Below, piece after piece: positions 22,239 through 34,819 of a stretch of 64,000 nt of DNA (the first letter of the stretch is position 1; every line of letters begins with the position of its first letter). This DNA comes from Ceratodon purpureus (lineage: Eukaryota; Streptophyta; Bryopsida; Pseudoditrichales; Ditrichaceae): positions 35,775,918 to 35,839,917 of the forward strand of contig CM026426.1 in the NCBI GenBank assembly GCA_014871385.1, written 5' to 3'. The position numbers and the translations under genes are program-made. The notes below the pieces were generated by a model that was not told where the DNA came from, made no database searches, and saw only the letters and a program-made list of their open reading frames with translations.

Positions 22239-23004
22239 GGTGTCTATGTTTTGCTTGGTAAGGTTTGACCCTGTTGTCCTAGCATACCATCCCGAGCATG
22301 GTCGCCAAAATGTTAGCTAGGGTTAGAGTATGGTGATGCCAGGGACAAAGAGGGCCAAGGATAGGCGGGGATTACAAGTAAAGCCAGGGAGTGATGGCCG
22401 TGGTACTTTGATCAGGGGAGTCTTATGAATCAGAGCATATCCAAACATATGTCAAGCGAGACAGGGGGTTTGTAGTGAGAGGAGTAAAGGGGATTTGCCG
22501 TGAGGAGTGTAAGAGAGTCTAGGTGAGGGTGGTGAAGGCATAACGTACTAACAGGACCATGTTAACATCCAAGGAACCAGGGACCAGAGTGAAGCAGAGA
22601 TAGCAAGCAGACTAGGACCAGAAACAGAGTCTACCCAGAACCGCATTCACAACAATCAAAGCAGCAGAGGGACAGGGAAGGTAAAGGCAAGTGAAGAGTG
22701 TTTTAACAGAAGAGAGACCACGGTGTCCAAAGTCTTAAGGAAAATGGGTCAGCATCCAAAGGAGCAAGACAAGGTACGAGGGAATTCCAAGAAACGGGAC
22801 TTGACTCAAAATGAAGGAGTGTTTCTTCTCTGCTGTCTAGTCCTATAAGTACTATTATCGAATCCTAACTCTACAGTGTCACTGTAGTAGCACCGCTCCC
22901 CTTGTCCTAGCTGGCCAAATCTTTGTCCTTGTTCACCAGGTCTTCCATCGTGGTCTTGGTCTTCAAGTCTCCATGTTGCCAAGAGTCTTCTGCCGGTTAC
23001 ACGG
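22239..23004 (-). other. Gypsy B leader, primer-binding site and probable LTR
   Basis: The minus strand at 22.29-22.32 kb reads TAACATTTTGGCGACCATGC, a CA end followed by a tRNA-Asp-like primer-binding site, as in Gypsy A. The bases to the right, up to the E fragment, are the expected LTR, but without a second copy I cannot place its outer edge. Confidence 0.5.
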
Positions 23005-24055
23005 ACCCAAATAATGGAGGAAACCTGGACGGAGATGAGGGAACTAGTGGCAAGCGTCAAGCCAGAGTGGGCCGGGAGTTTAGCTCCATGTTTTCCATCG
23101 GCGGATCAGAAGACGCGTGAAACTCTAGACAAGCCAGCACCGGATGTGGCTCCGGACCAGATACCCCTAGTTCAGGTTCCGAGTCAATCGGCCATCCGGC
23201 CACCTAATCTGCCAAAACAGTGACAGCGAGCAATAGATCCTCTTCCAGATACCTTAGACAGTCTTCACGGTATCCCAATTCCGAAGAAGGTAGAGACGTT
23301 TGATCCGGGTGTCATCAACTTAGACAGAAGTCCCGGGTCACCTTTGGGAGCTGCATTAAGTCCTATACAGGGGACCCGTCCCGCAACGGAGCACAAACTG
23401 TCGTCGATGCAGTTTCGGTTGCTACGCTATCGCCTTCCCTGACTGTTCGAGCGAGTTGTGTCCGGAAGGCAGACAACCAAATGGAGCAAGTGCCAGAAAC
23501 TCTCGTAGTCGGGTCATTGCTGAAAAGGTTGAAAAAAGGCAGCCAGAAGAAACAACCGGAGAGACCGGAAGATGCCCGGCGTAGCCTAAGGTTCGAGAAG
23601 GAGTAGGGATAGGGTAGGTACCAAATAGACTGGCAGCGATTAACGATGGGGCTCAATTGCACCCGGCTGTCAATCCGGAAAGTAAGCGTTAGTAACTAGG
23701 AATAAAGGGCGGCCACCAGTCCGGGATTCTTGAAGTCCAAGATTCGGAAATTAGGGATCTCAGTTGGCCACTTTTCTTCTGGAGCCTCAATAGGAGGTAG
23801 TACTTAAGCTAGTAGTTTTTCCAAGATTGGGGTCTTGTTCTTGTATGCCGTTACAATTATGCAATTGAGAATATACTTTTGGATTTGTTGTGCAGAACGG
23901 TTGTATAGCAGGTCTGTTGCAATAACAATATACTAGTACTATTGTCTCTGATAGAATTCGCACAGAGTCTTGAACAATGTACAAGTCTGGAAAGCGCCCA
24001 AAGAGACTGGAAAGGTGTCAAGTGCAGAGTGTCGATGGTTTCCAGATACCTTAGA
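23005..24055 (+). mobile_element. Family E fragment, copy E4, inside MULE copy 2
   Basis: Truncated at both sides; it corresponds to roughly the last third of the E1 gag frame plus the first part of its 3' region. It begins with EETWTEMRELVASVK (E1: ATWLKMRALVASID) and passes through a Pro-rich stretch into a stop-rich basic tail. The non-coding part shares the block GATTAACGATGGGGCTC with E1. It abuts MULE copy 2, whose frame stops exactly where this starts. Confidence 0.7.
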
Positions 24056-25540
24056 TAACATGTTGTTCTGAATAAATATCCAATTGCTGTAGCCTTGCAG
24101 CATTCCGATGCTGTCCATGGTCCCAAAGCGCCGAATAGCCCTGAATGACGTGATGCAATTTCTAATCTTTGAAGATGATAGATGCTTACAGCCGTCAAAG
24201 ATAGGTTTGAGGATCTCTAGTTCCAATATCTTCTTCGGTTCACCCTCTTTTGCTAGAATTAATGGGCCCAACAACTCCTTTGCTGTTTCGAGGACAATAG
24301 AGGAATTGGTGGCGGACGGAGTTCGCTCCACCTGCTCGCTCATCAAGGTCTCCGCGTGTTCGACAAAGTCGCGGTTCTCACCTGACTTTACTGGGTGGTC
24401 GTGAGTTCCGAAGTGTACGTAGGCTCTCGTCATGTGAGGTGTCGCAGTGACGTAGTAAATCTTTGCACGGAAAAGTGCGACGCATGTTGGTGGAGTGCTG
24501 CAAGATCTACGGACTACAGTGGAACTCCGTCGCAGATTAGATCCAACTTTGAATTGTTTCTCAGAAATTCCATCCCACTCAGTCTCGTTCACTATAGTAG
24601 ACCTATTTTCACATGTCAAGAACTCACAGTCGACATTGTCACAACGGAGATGGCCAAGGCACGATGATGAACGGAATGTCAGCTTCAAGTCATTCAGAAT
24701 ATTAGAGGTCACTGTTCGAGTCCAAGGATGGCCATCGTACTTCCTATCCATTCCACGTACCTGCCTTGCAGCAGAGTGATGGCTGTGAGCACCTAGCGGA
24801 GAGAACTCGAAAACTATGTCGTCGTTGTAATGGGGTGGGAGAAACTGAACTTGCTACATTCTAATTGCATAAAAATTAATGCGCGACATAACACTCTTTG
24901 ACCTTTTACAAACACTGAGCTTCATCAAGCACTGAACAACGCTGTCTAAAGGGGAGACTAAAGGGGTAGATGGAATCGAGGATTCCACAAAGACAACCAC
25001 TTCCTCACGATTATCAACTGCAGTTGGCACTGTCTTCTCCTTGCTCTCAGGAATTACTGTGGTCTCTTCTACGTTTTCACTATCAGAATCATCACTCAAC
25101 TCGTAGATGGTGTGAAGTCCAGGCTCGGTTTTGACTTTCCTCATCAATTGATCAGAGTCAATGCATATTGTTGTGGACAATTGCAGATTAAGCAGTTCAG
25201 GAGAAGCACCCAAGAGAGACTCTGTAACTCCGTAAACTCTATACTTGCGAGGTTTAAGCAACTAAAACGGTCCAATCTCCTTCTGAGTTGACAACTGACC
25301 CACTGCATGCAAGAGTGCGCTAGTGATGTCGTCAAAAATCTCCACCTTTACATGCAGTGATTCCTCCTAGAACCGGAAGCAAAGACTCAGAGTAGTAGAC
25401 TTGATCATAGCACACCCATCTACATCCATAGGAAACATAATCGGAACAGATTGCGAGTCTGCACGAAGGTAAGATATACTGTGAACAGGAGGAGGAAACG
25501 GCAACAACGAGATGTGTAAAGGGAGACACAGCAGAGACGA
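24056..25540 (-). pseudogene. MULE transposase copy 2, N-terminal part
   Basis: Diverged N-terminal half of the MULE transposase. Landmarks match copies 1 and 3: VEIFDDITSALLHAVGQLS, RKYRVYGVTESLL, an acidic SDDSDSENVEET linker, KYDGHPWTRTVTSNI, a Cys-rich stretch, TRAYVHFGTHDHPVK, and NSSIVLETAKELLGPLIL. Two or more stops lie in the first 200 codons. The frame ends at about 24056, before the catalytic region, against an E fragment. It is more diverged from copies 1 and 3 than they are from each other, so it is the oldest of the MULE copies here. Confidence 0.75.
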
Positions 25541-25896
25541 TTACATATTAGTAGCTCAGTGCTCACAGCGACAACCTTGTAAAATCACAGGTGGGATGAA
25601 AAGAAAACATGATTGAAGAGACGGTTAACAATAAGTCGTACAATTAACACAATTTTTAACACGATTAAATCTTACATGAACTAATTAATCATGGATTAGT
25701 ACAAGTGCATAGAATGTGGCCGCCCTAATAATGATTATCATATTAGAGGCTTGTATATTACAGTCATGACTAGTGGATGACAGCAACTTTTAGTACTAAC
25801 AGAATTTTCATAGAAATGAAACGCTTTCAATACAATGGACCATTCCATTCACATTCAAGTGGAAGTATCTAAAGTCTTCAATTCCACTACTCTGTA
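25541..25896. other. Unassigned interval, 5' flank of MULE copy 2
   Basis: AT-rich; expected to hold the 5' end of MULE copy 2. No inverted terminus recognised. Confidence 0.4.
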
Positions 25897-26283
25897 TCAC
25901 ATGCAACGATTGCGCTTTTCGAATGGCTCCCTTGCTTCATAATCTTTGATACTATCTTGAACTAGCCCTTCACTGCTTTCAGCAGCCCAACACCCTCTAC
26001 TTTGTAGATTTCGTCCTTTTGGACAAGGGGTACTTCTCAAAAGAAATCTAGAGTACGTCCCAAGTTTGATGTTTCCAACTTTGGCTAAAGCATGGGATGT
26101 ACTAGTGGATTTGCACTCACTCCGTTTTCCTTCTCCCACGGTTGGGGAGACCGACTGGTCACAGCCCTTGGCATCCACAATCATCACATCCACGGGAGTG
26201 ATCGGGGTGGAAGGCTCGCTGCAGACTAGCAAGTTGCATTCAGGAACTGGTTGAAAGGGACCTTGAAATTTATCTAAGGACAT
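25897..26283 (-). pseudogene. ORF2-like relic of a MULE
   Basis: Open frame of 128 codons whose middle resembles the second MULE gene: VDVMIVDAKG parallels REIIVVEDKV, and HALAKVGNIKLGTYSRFLL parallels HAYSKVGKIPPGTYSREAL. The N-terminal part differs from the other two copies. The orientation does not pair with the adjacent MULE copy 2, so it is probably a remnant of another element. Function unknown. Confidence 0.45.
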
Positions 26284-26284
26284 G

Positions 26285-26525
26285 CATTAGGTGAAAATTC
26301 AGGTCACAAAGGGGCCATTTCTTATGGCACGTGAGAGAAAAAACGGGGTGCCCGTGCACTTTTGACGGGGCACCACTCATGCCACCATGGTGCCAGCAAC
26401 GCTGAAGCGGAGGGTCCAACCAATGACCTTCGCAAAGAACGTGTGTTTGGCGTTGCTAGTGTGGCACGCTGACAACAACCTGATCCACTTGGGACCAAAT
26501 CCCGAGCCGGCTAGCTCGTGTCAGC
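26285..26525 (-). mobile_element. Family S element, truncated and diverged (copy S3)
   Basis: Begins CATTAGGTGAAAATTCAGGTCAC, like one end of S1 and S2, and keeps GCACGTGAGAGAAAAAACGG and the tRNA-like core in degraded form. The opposite inverted end is missing. Confidence 0.7.
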
Positions 26526-27259
26526 AAACATTCTGCCAACGCATTGAACGAGGAAGTTATGAGTCAGCCCACCTACCTCCTCCACCGACGACGTGTCCTG
26601 CTCGGTCTTCGCCAAAGTTGTTGCTAGCGGTTAGGGAAATTGGGTGCATCCAGCAGGGGTTAGTGGACTATACATTGTGCTTGCGACATCATGTTTGGTT
26701 TAGTATATGTTTTATCCTTCCCAGACCGGTCAGTAACCTTCTCCCTTGATGAATGCAAGTCTACTTCTAGAACATCTTGTTGCCAGCAAAGTTTAGGGTT
26801 GCGGACAATGGCGACTTTCACAAAATAGTACAACAAGGTGGCAGCCACATGTACAAAATGCAAATACAACAGGATGAAGTTCATCGTAAGTGTCCAAAAA
26901 AAGGAAGTTCGGTTTCCAAATAGTGTGACCCCTCACTATCGGAACTACTTACACACTGCTGCCAGCAACTACTCGCTGCCACCGCAGTTGCAAACATAGA
27001 GTCGGAAATCAAGGCAGCACATGAAAATAAAATGTGGAACAACGTAAATGCCGCTAATACTAATCCGCTATGGCACTATACACAAAAAAACCACAGATCT
27101 CTATGGCACTGCTAAGGTCTTGATGGCATCAACAAGCTTGTCAAGGGCAGCTCCAGCCGGGCCTGAAGATGTCCCCCCGAACTCTGTGGCATTGCTGCTG
27201 CGTTCACCTATATGTTAGCCGGTGCCCTCAGCCTTGTCCTATGGAGGGGCTTGTGTCAC
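26526..27259. other. Unassigned interval
   Basis: No supported gene. A minus-strand segment near 27.1-27.2 kb reads like a continuation of the gene to its right (Ala-Leu-Asp-Lys-Leu-Val-Asp), separated from it by stops. Confidence 0.4.
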
Positions 27260-27797
27260 CTAGAGGAAGCTAAGGTTGTTTGACCTCTGAATGTTGTCAG
27301 CACAATCGGCCTCCCCTATGGCTGCTAGCAGCGTCTCCACGGAAACCACAAACTGAGTGGAGGTCTTGGTGGTGACAAACGGATCTGAAGCTCCCTCTGT
27401 CGCTTCAAAACGGGCCTTCTTCTTGAATTGGTCTTCCTCCTTCAAAGGAAGAGAAGTATGCTCAGCCGCCCTCTTGGTGCCAGCAATAGAGCTCTTAAAG
27501 TCTAGTACTGACACCTCGGGCTTGAGAACCTCCTGAAGGTGGTGGAGCTTCGTTTGAGCAGACTCATGCAGTGGAAATTCCCATTGCCCAAGCCACCGCC
27601 CACTCAAGGAGCGGAAGCAACCGCTACACTTGGCATCAAGGGAGAAGACAACCTCAAATATGAAATGTGGGTGTGCTAAGCAGCCGCATGTCAAGGGTAC
27701 ACAAGCTGTGTCAACAAAATAATGGTCACGGAACGGGCAAGAGTCTGAAACCAAAATAGGGAGGGCACGAAACTTGGATGGCAGGTAGCAGAGATCA
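27260..27797 (-). pseudogene. Unknown gene N, 3' part
   Basis: Not recognised. The frame continues from the edge of the R3 insertion and carries a Cys-rich start (CDLCY, CVPLTCGCLAH, KCSGCF), then WLGQWEFPLHESAQTKLHHL, a Lys-rich patch KKKARFE and an acidic C-terminal segment. This and the part at 28.5-29.7 kb are read as one gene because they flank a transposon in the same orientation and the open frame begins exactly at its border. Confidence 0.45.
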
Positions 27798-28515
27798 CAA
27801 TAAAGTGGATCACAAAGTGCAAAATGTGATCACTAAGAAGTGAATATGAAGTGTGCTGTTTTTTAAGGCTCAAAGCTGATTTTGAACATTTTGGTGTAGT
27901 TTTTGAGCATTTTAGTCACTTTCTAGGGTGTCACAAGGTATCTTGGATGCATCTTCATAATAAGAACATCCTCAATTCAAACTAAATTTGACCACTAGTT
28001 CTAAATCATGAAAATGAACTTTTCCAAAGTCTTGATTTCTTCAATTGGTGCCCTCTATTGTCTTTAGAGGATGTTTTTTTCAATTTACAAAACAATGTTT
28101 GGTGAAATCAAATGCACAAAAAGTACCGCGGAAGTGACCTTCTTAAAAAACATCCTTGCGGTACTTTTGGAACCCTAAACCAATTAATGAACACATGAAT
28201 CGACTATTTTAGAATATCTCTTAAACATACAGAGGGCACCACTTCATTAATAGTGATTTTTTGATTCTTTTATAGTCACTTTTTCAAATGATTGCATTCA
28301 CTTTGCTTGGATTTAAAGTCTTCATACAATAATTTTAAAGTGTCTACTTTGCACGAAACTTTTCCAAGTTGTAGAAAAACAAGTTGAGAATCCATATTAG
28401 CAAACAAATTTGACTTAAATCACATCTTTCCATCACTTTTGTGCAATTTTTGCAAAAGGGCTGAAGTTGACAATGAGACGTCCACTTTTGTCGTCCAATT
28501 TATTGTGCTTCCTTC
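27798..28515 (-). mobile_element. Family R element, diverged copy R3
   Basis: Full-length but old copy, in the same orientation as R1. Internal blocks are clear (the stretch around GTGATCACTA, TTTTAGTCACTTT, the paired AACATCC motifs, CTTTTGCAAAAGGG), but both terminal inverted repeats have decayed and no target-site duplication is left. The 89-codon frame is broken. Confidence 0.75.
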
Positions 28516-29745
28516 CAGGTGTAAGAGCACACGCTTTGGCCGTATGAATGTTGTTGCCAGCTCGAGGGACATGATCTCTACACTAAGAACCCCAACCTCA
28601 ACCTTGGACTTCTCTATAATCCCTACAAATGCTGCCAGCTGCTTCTCCTTGTTGTTGATGTGATGCTGGGCTTCTTGGCCAGCCTCGCTTATATTGGCCA
28701 TCTGATCACCACCAAGATGGGCCAAAGCATCGAACCGCTTCTTCTCCTCTGCATTGCTAGCGGCCTTGGCTATCTTGCTGGCAGCACAATGGGCGGCCAC
28801 AACGTCATAGAACCGGTTCTCCTCATCCTCTTTCTTCCTCAAGAAAGCATGCTAGTTTTGCAAATCTCCAACAATCCGCTCCCTCTAAACCTCCTTCTTT
28901 GCAAGGTCGGCCTGAACTCTTGCTTTTTTGGTCCAGGCCTGGTCCAACTTCGCCTTCAGATCCGAGGTGGGTTGGTCTTCATCTTTGCTGCCAGCAAGGG
29001 AAGACTTAGGATGCCTTTCTTCCTCACTCACCAAGGTTGTCTTTGCCTTCAACCCGCTTCGAGTGCAACCAGGCGATCCCTCTACTCCAAGCCCTCCCTT
29101 GCTGTTGCTCCTAATAACAAGGACGCCGTGGCTAGGTTGAGAGTCGAGTCCTTCAATGGCCAAGGATATGTTGCCACCAGAGGGCTTGTCATTGATGTGG
29201 TTAGCAAGCACGTCGATGATGGCCTCACTCTGCTTTCTCAAGGCTGGAGGTGAGAGCTTGAGAGGGTTGTGGGTAGTCTGCTTCTCACAAGCCTTCAGCA
29301 GGGACTCCGACTTCTGTGCCCAGTTGACATCTTTGCCCAACTCAAAGCTCAGATGACAAGCTCAAAGAAAGGAGGTACCAAATGTGTTGTTATCAAGGCC
29401 TTCACCTCCATACACCTTCGCATGCATCTCTGTGTAAGCCTCAACGGCCTGCTCATCACTGCAATCAGCAATGTAGTGGCGCCTAGATGACCGCTCCGGC
29501 CACCGCTCTATAAACAAGGATTTCTTGCATAGCTTGTAACTGCTGAGCTTGGAGAAGGGAATCCCAGTGTTGCAGAGGCGAAGTGTACAATGGAAGAACT
29601 GGCTGTCATAGTTTGCCCTCTTCCTTCCAAGAAGAAAGGGTTCAATCACCACAAGCTTGGACGCCACATCCCCTGGTAGCGACTTTAGGTCGAATGCGAG
29701 GTCCCATGGCATATCAACCGGCTCCTCCTTGCTGCGAGCAGCCAT
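28516..29745 (-). pseudogene. Unknown gene N, 5' part
   Basis: About 410 codons in a single frame from MAARSKEEPVDMPWD, broken only by a TGA at 29362 and TAGs near 28885 and 28855. An N-terminal globular part contains SQFFHCTLRLCNTGIPFS and FIERWPERSSRRHY; a Ser/Lys-rich linker follows, then an Ala/Lys/Glu-rich region (LDQAWTKKARVQADLAKKE, ASNAEEKKRFDALA, HHINNKEKQLAAF) with coiled-coil character. The three stops could each come from Arg or Gln by one C-to-T change. I do not know the family; a gag-like or TE-accessory role is possible. Confidence 0.5.
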
Positions 29746-30441
29746 GGCTGCGGCTTAGCATACAATAGTTAGTGACACAATGTACCGACGACAGAAAGCT
29801 CACTAACTCCTAAGTATAGTAAGTAGGAAATAGACTCCGAAAATGCTTACCCTATGTTTGCTAACAGCAAGAATTGTAGCTAAAACAATGGCCTTAGCTT
29901 CTTGCATAGAGTTTGTGGAATTCTTTGGATAGATAGCCTAAGATTACGACTTACACATGCTACACTATGTCACTCACAGCAGACCGAGCTTACGACTTCG
30001 CAAGGCAGCTGAGATTTAAGTAAAGACACAAAACCAAAACAAAGTGAACTGTTCAGGGTTTATCTGAATGCTGCGGCGTCTCCTTTTGCGCTCCTTTGTG
30101 CACCACGGCTGTCCCTCCCACACCTCCCTTGCTTGGCCGCACCCGTCTATCAATAGTGCAATCCGCGGTCTTCCTCTGCCCGGGAATCGCAACGAACCTC
30201 CCTTCCTCCGTGCCTAGCAGCTTCCTTTGTTCGTGCCCTCAGCTCCCTTCCTCCGCGCCCTCAGTTGCCGACCGAGCTGCCTCCGACGACCCGGCGCGAC
30301 CCCCAATCTCTCACCCTCCGTCCCGCCCTCAATCTCCCCCGCTCCGTCCCTCCTTCAATCTCCCAATGCGCCTCTGCCTCCTTGCACGCATTCGCCTCCC
30401 ACAGACTTCGGCAGCAGCTCAGCTGCAAGCTTGCGGGTTGT

Positions 30442-30472
<31 letters not shown>

Positions 30473-32660
30473 CGCGGAGACGTTGCTGCTAGCAATGGGG
30501 GCAAGAGAGGGAAGGGGAGCGCTCCTCCTCCTCTCTACCACGCGCGGGAATGGGCGTCGCGGTCATAGGGGGATGACCGGCGCCCATTATAATACAACCC
30601 CCTCTACAATGTCCCATCACATTAAGAAGACTTGGAAAAAAAAATAAAAAATAAAAATAAAAATAAAAAATAAAAAAAAATTGAGAAAAACACTTCCCTA
30701 CCCCTAAGGGTGGGTGGGCGGAACATCGCTTTACAGGGCAGCTTTTATCACCTTCCTCACAAAATTTCATTCTCAATCAGCCCATTCTCAATTCAAACCT
30801 AATCAAATCTGTACACTCTCTTGTGATTCCAAATTACCAGTATAGACACATAGTGCTTTTCACCAGAGAATTCTCAATCAACACACTACTTACAATATAG
30901 TAGTGTATGACAAAACAATCCAAATAATAGAGAAAAGTTTGTCTTAAAACTGACAATACAAGATCAAACACAAAATAGTTTGAGTCTCTAGAATTCTTCA
31001 TAAACACCTGTCCCCATAAACACAACCAAAACCACAGTTAGAATTATGTTTGTAGACAAGGTGTCAACAGCCCTTTATAGCTTGTTATTGCAGTCACAAG
31101 AAAAATCAAACCCTACACCAAACATACAAATCAAAGGGAGAGAAGAAAGAGTCTAATTGCAAACATAAATTAGAGGACCTGACTAGTAGTTCTACCAGAC
31201 TCAACCATGTTGCACTTTGCTTCAGCTCCACACCACCATGAACCAAAACTTCACAAGCTCTAAAAATCTCTCACACACATGTAGCAAACTAGAATTACTT
31301 TCAAAGCAGACAAGTAAACAGATGCATATGGCCGAGAAATTCCCATGGTTTTATATCCTCAAAGAAGTCTCTAGAGATTCACTTGTTTGTTATATGGACA
31401 GGAATAGCCTTGCTGGTCCAATCATGTATGACCCTTAGATGAAGGTTAACCTAGATCAAATGGTCATAAATTAATGACTTGCTAGAGTAAAGTTCAAGCT
31501 TGTAGTAAGCCCTAAGTGAAGTAAGCCCCAAGTAAAGTAAGCTTCAAGTTTGGAGTAACTACCAGTAAGCCATGTGTAAGGGAGGTGGGTGGGTTTCACT
31601 AATTTACACCTTATTCAGCATATCATGCCATAATAAAGTGACTATGTAATTGCTTGCAAAGTTTTACACGTAATGTGCAAATTTATTTTGCAAGCCTACA
31701 TAACTGAAGAGTGCAACTTCTGTCTGAATCATTGTAATAAAAACCTTATTTAGAAAATAAATTCTAAATTTAATAAGGGTGTAAGATCTTCCCAATATTT
31801 AAAAAAGGAAAAAAAAGAAAAAAAAGAAAGAAACCAAAACAAAGTAAACTCTATAATAACAAATGGTTGGAAAAGCAACGAGAATTGAGAGAGGAAGGGA
31901 AATAATTTACCACTGAAGTTCACAATACAATATCTGAAATTGAAAATAACAAAGGAATTTAGAAGACATCATTTTAAAGAAATGAGATAAAGAGGAATGA
32001 GATAGAAATAAAATTAAGAAAGGGATTACCATTAAAGACATTTAAATTAAAATGAGAAAGAAATAATAAGTAACGAGCTTGTCTCTATGTCCCGGCCTTG
32101 TAGACTATTCTCATTAACATAAATTAAAACACCAATAAACAAGTTAGAAGGATCTCATGTATGAAACTTCCATCTAAAGGTCTTATAGAATACATGTAAT
32201 CTTAAAAATTATTAATTAGTGGTTGTCAAAGCAACTTTCGAACACATCATTTAAAGAATGAGAAAAAAAGGAAATTTGAAAAAAAAAAGGTGTATTAATT
32301 ATTATTCATATTTGATAAATTGAAGAATATGACTTGTATAAGTTTATGAAATTCTTATAATTTATTATACAATATCTTAACGGAAAAGTGTATTTGATTC
32401 TATTATTCAATTATTGTAAATTTAAAAATATTAGGAATTTGGAAAAAATGTAACGAAATTTAATTAAGAAATGATGAAACTTGAGTCTAAGGTCTCCTAG
32501 AAGGGTGAAAGCAGGCTAAGGTTACTACACTTTGGGCAAAATTCGGAGTATATTGAGTACATCACAGTCCCGCTTTCCTTTGTATTTTTTAAATTATCCG
32601 CCACCGTTGATCGCACTGATAGCTCAATCGCGGCCGTTCAGTTCAATTGCTTTAACTCGA
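29746..32660. other. AT-rich gene-poor interval
   Basis: No gene that I can support. The left part (30.1-30.5 kb) is locally GC-rich and pyrimidine-rich, ending in a long G run; an A/TAAAAA-rich tract lies at 30.64-30.68 kb. From 31.0 to 32.5 kb the sequence is very AT-rich with no homology to other parts of the window. Confidence 0.6.
30443..30472 (+). repeat. Poly-G run of 30
   Basis: Thirty consecutive G at the end of a C/T-rich segment. Open frames crossing it encode poly-glycine by necessity and are not taken as genes. Confidence 0.95.
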
Positions 32661-33146
32661 TGTGATAGGTTGTGGTTTTGACTTAATTGAGATGTGCAGC
32701 CCATTTGTAAGAGGTAGGTGGAATTTGGTTCATTCCCCTACGAAAGAAGCGCGCTCTTCCGGCATACGCGCAGGGGCAGTTACCTTGGCTTGGCGAGAGT
32801 CGTCTCCTTCCGTTCTTTCTGGATCGTTGTCCCAAGGAATTTCTATGGAGGTGTGGCCGTGAGGAGGTGTGGCGCTCCAGAGATGTGGCGCTCCTCCGGA
32901 ATTGCAGAGTGAGATGTTTTGCGGGTCCTCTTCCAATGTTTTTTGAGGAACTGATGTTGGGCATCGAGTTGTGGAGTTGGCGGTATTGAGATTAGATTTT
33001 CGGAGCTAGGCGACACTGGTGAGCGGTACCGGCTTTCAAAAGAAGTTAGCTGATGAGCAAGACTGGGAGCTGAAATGAGGCAGGGTAGGGTGTGGGAGCT
33101 GGGCACCGCTACTTCGAACATTCGGTGTCTAGCCTTTGGTGAGTTT
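32661..33146. other. Unassigned interval next to the transposase-like gene
   Basis: Moderate GC, overlapping open frames on both strands (up to 116 codons on the minus strand), none with family features. The transposase-like reading from the right stops making sense at about 33.15 kb, so a junction probably lies there. Confidence 0.4.
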
Positions 33147-34819
33147 CCAATGCAGTACAAATAAGGTGTCATGGGTTTTATCATCAAAAACATAGAAGTG
33201 GCTCTCCTTGATTATGGTGTTTGTCAATGGATCCAATCAATATGTTATGTGAACAAGGATTGTAATCTGAATTGAATGCCAATGCATGGACTGAATTTGG
33301 TTCTGGATCTCAAACGAGTAATTTTTGGCAAAATCAACATGGGAGAGAATTGCATCAGCAGGTAATTCTTTCATACTAACTCTGCATTGTACATCTTGCT
33401 ACCTAGCAACAAAGTTGTGATTAACAAACTTGTGCAATTTGAGTTTCAAATAATCAATGAACTCAACACAAGAGGTTTCCATAAATACTTCCTGGATTCT
33501 TTTTCGTGGTTCTCCATCATTGTTGACTCCCACCACTTCATAACTGAAGCACCGCCACTTCAATTTGAATGCTAGATTTGCCTTTTCATTGAGGCAAAGT
33601 TGAAGGGAAGCTACACCGTACTATAAGCACGAATCCATCAAGCACTGAAGTTTGTGGAACTCCTCTGATTCCCCTTCTGGGCATACAATCTGCTCCCAGA
33701 ACTTAATAACGCCATCACACTTGGTCAAATGTGCACAACATGAATCCTCAGATGCATCAAAACAAACTAAACACGAACAAGTACAAAAAATGACAGAATG
33801 TACTCCCTTCATGGCATCCCTCATTGTGTTGTAGGCCTCTCATAGCATGTCCAATTCAACATGGTACTTGCAGCAAGAGACATTCCGGTCTTCACACTTC
33901 TTAACAAAGAATGGCTTTAGGATCTCAAAGGAACGCATGGAAATGGTAGCTTCTGGATGAGACTGAAGAAAACGATCATAGAATGAGGCTTGCAAAACAT
34001 ATGAGAAGACGCAGTACTTAGTTAGTGTACTACCACATACTTGGAATGCTCTATGTGTACTATATAGCTCTACCTGGGAAGAAATACAATACTTAAAAGT
34101 ATATCAAGGACTTTTGGATACTACAGAATACAGTCCATTTATATACTAAGTATAATTAAAATCCCTTGAAGGATATTATTTTACTCTAAAATTGCTAATA
34201 TGATATGTATGTTGTATAATGAAATATTTCTAAAGTATATCATACTACTGTGAATTTACAGCCACTATGTATATGAAATGTAATTAAAGCTTTCTAAAGT
34301 ATATTATTTTACTTTCATTATACAATGAAGACTTAGGAATGCATACTAGAAGGACTTTAGGAAATGGGTACTAATACTATTCAAGTATGTACTCAATACC
34401 AATGTGAGGCCAATAGTATAGTAGTAGTACTATGAATGTATCGCACGGGTATCTACAACAAAATAAATAGACTCTGACGGTTGTTCATTAGAACATTACA
34501 ATGTGCCACAAACTACTAGCAACACTGTCAATCAGAGTATGTGAGGGTACTATATGTAGATCACAGTATACACGACTACTATCATAAAATGAATAGTATG
34601 TGCAAATTTCAGAAGTATAGTGTTTACTGTGATGATGCACTGTTTCACAGTATGCCTAAAATCACGATTAAGGCAGTGCCTTCTAAATTCCATCTATACT
34701 CTTGTACAACATATGGTAAAGTAAGAATCTTTACCTGGCTTTCTATTAGAAGGTGTGTAGCGTGGTGATTGTAAACTTTGAGCCCCAACCTCTTTCTCGT
34801 CACATCTTTCTTGTTCGAT
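33147..34819 (-). pseudogene. Transposase-like gene G1, middle and 3' exons
   Basis: Resumes the gene at 38.4-39.0 kb after the E2 insertion. An 85-bp exon end reads SNKKDVTRKRLGLKVYNHHA and is followed by a GTAAAG donor; the next exon opens after CCCAG near 34073. It contains SMRSFEILKPFFVKK, NVSCCKYHVE, a CTCSCLVC-type cluster, LKWRCFSYEVVG, and VDFAKNYSF (33318-33338) followed by QNQIQSMHWHSIQ. The VDFxxNY...QxxIQSxHW pattern recurs in a large set of uncharacterised transposase-like proteins that I recall from algae and invertebrates; the Asp is a candidate catalytic residue. Stops at 33403 (TAG), 33237 (TGA) and one near 33867. Confidence 0.6.

Noticed and set aside
28660-29253. 197-codon plus-strand frame with hydrophobic stretches
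   Set aside because: Antisense to gene N, whose minus-strand frame is longer, starts with a plausible ATG and has coiled-coil character.
30096-30647. Pro-rich frame ending in poly-Gly
   Set aside because: Created by a C/T-rich segment and the 30-nt G run; overlapping frames are equally open.
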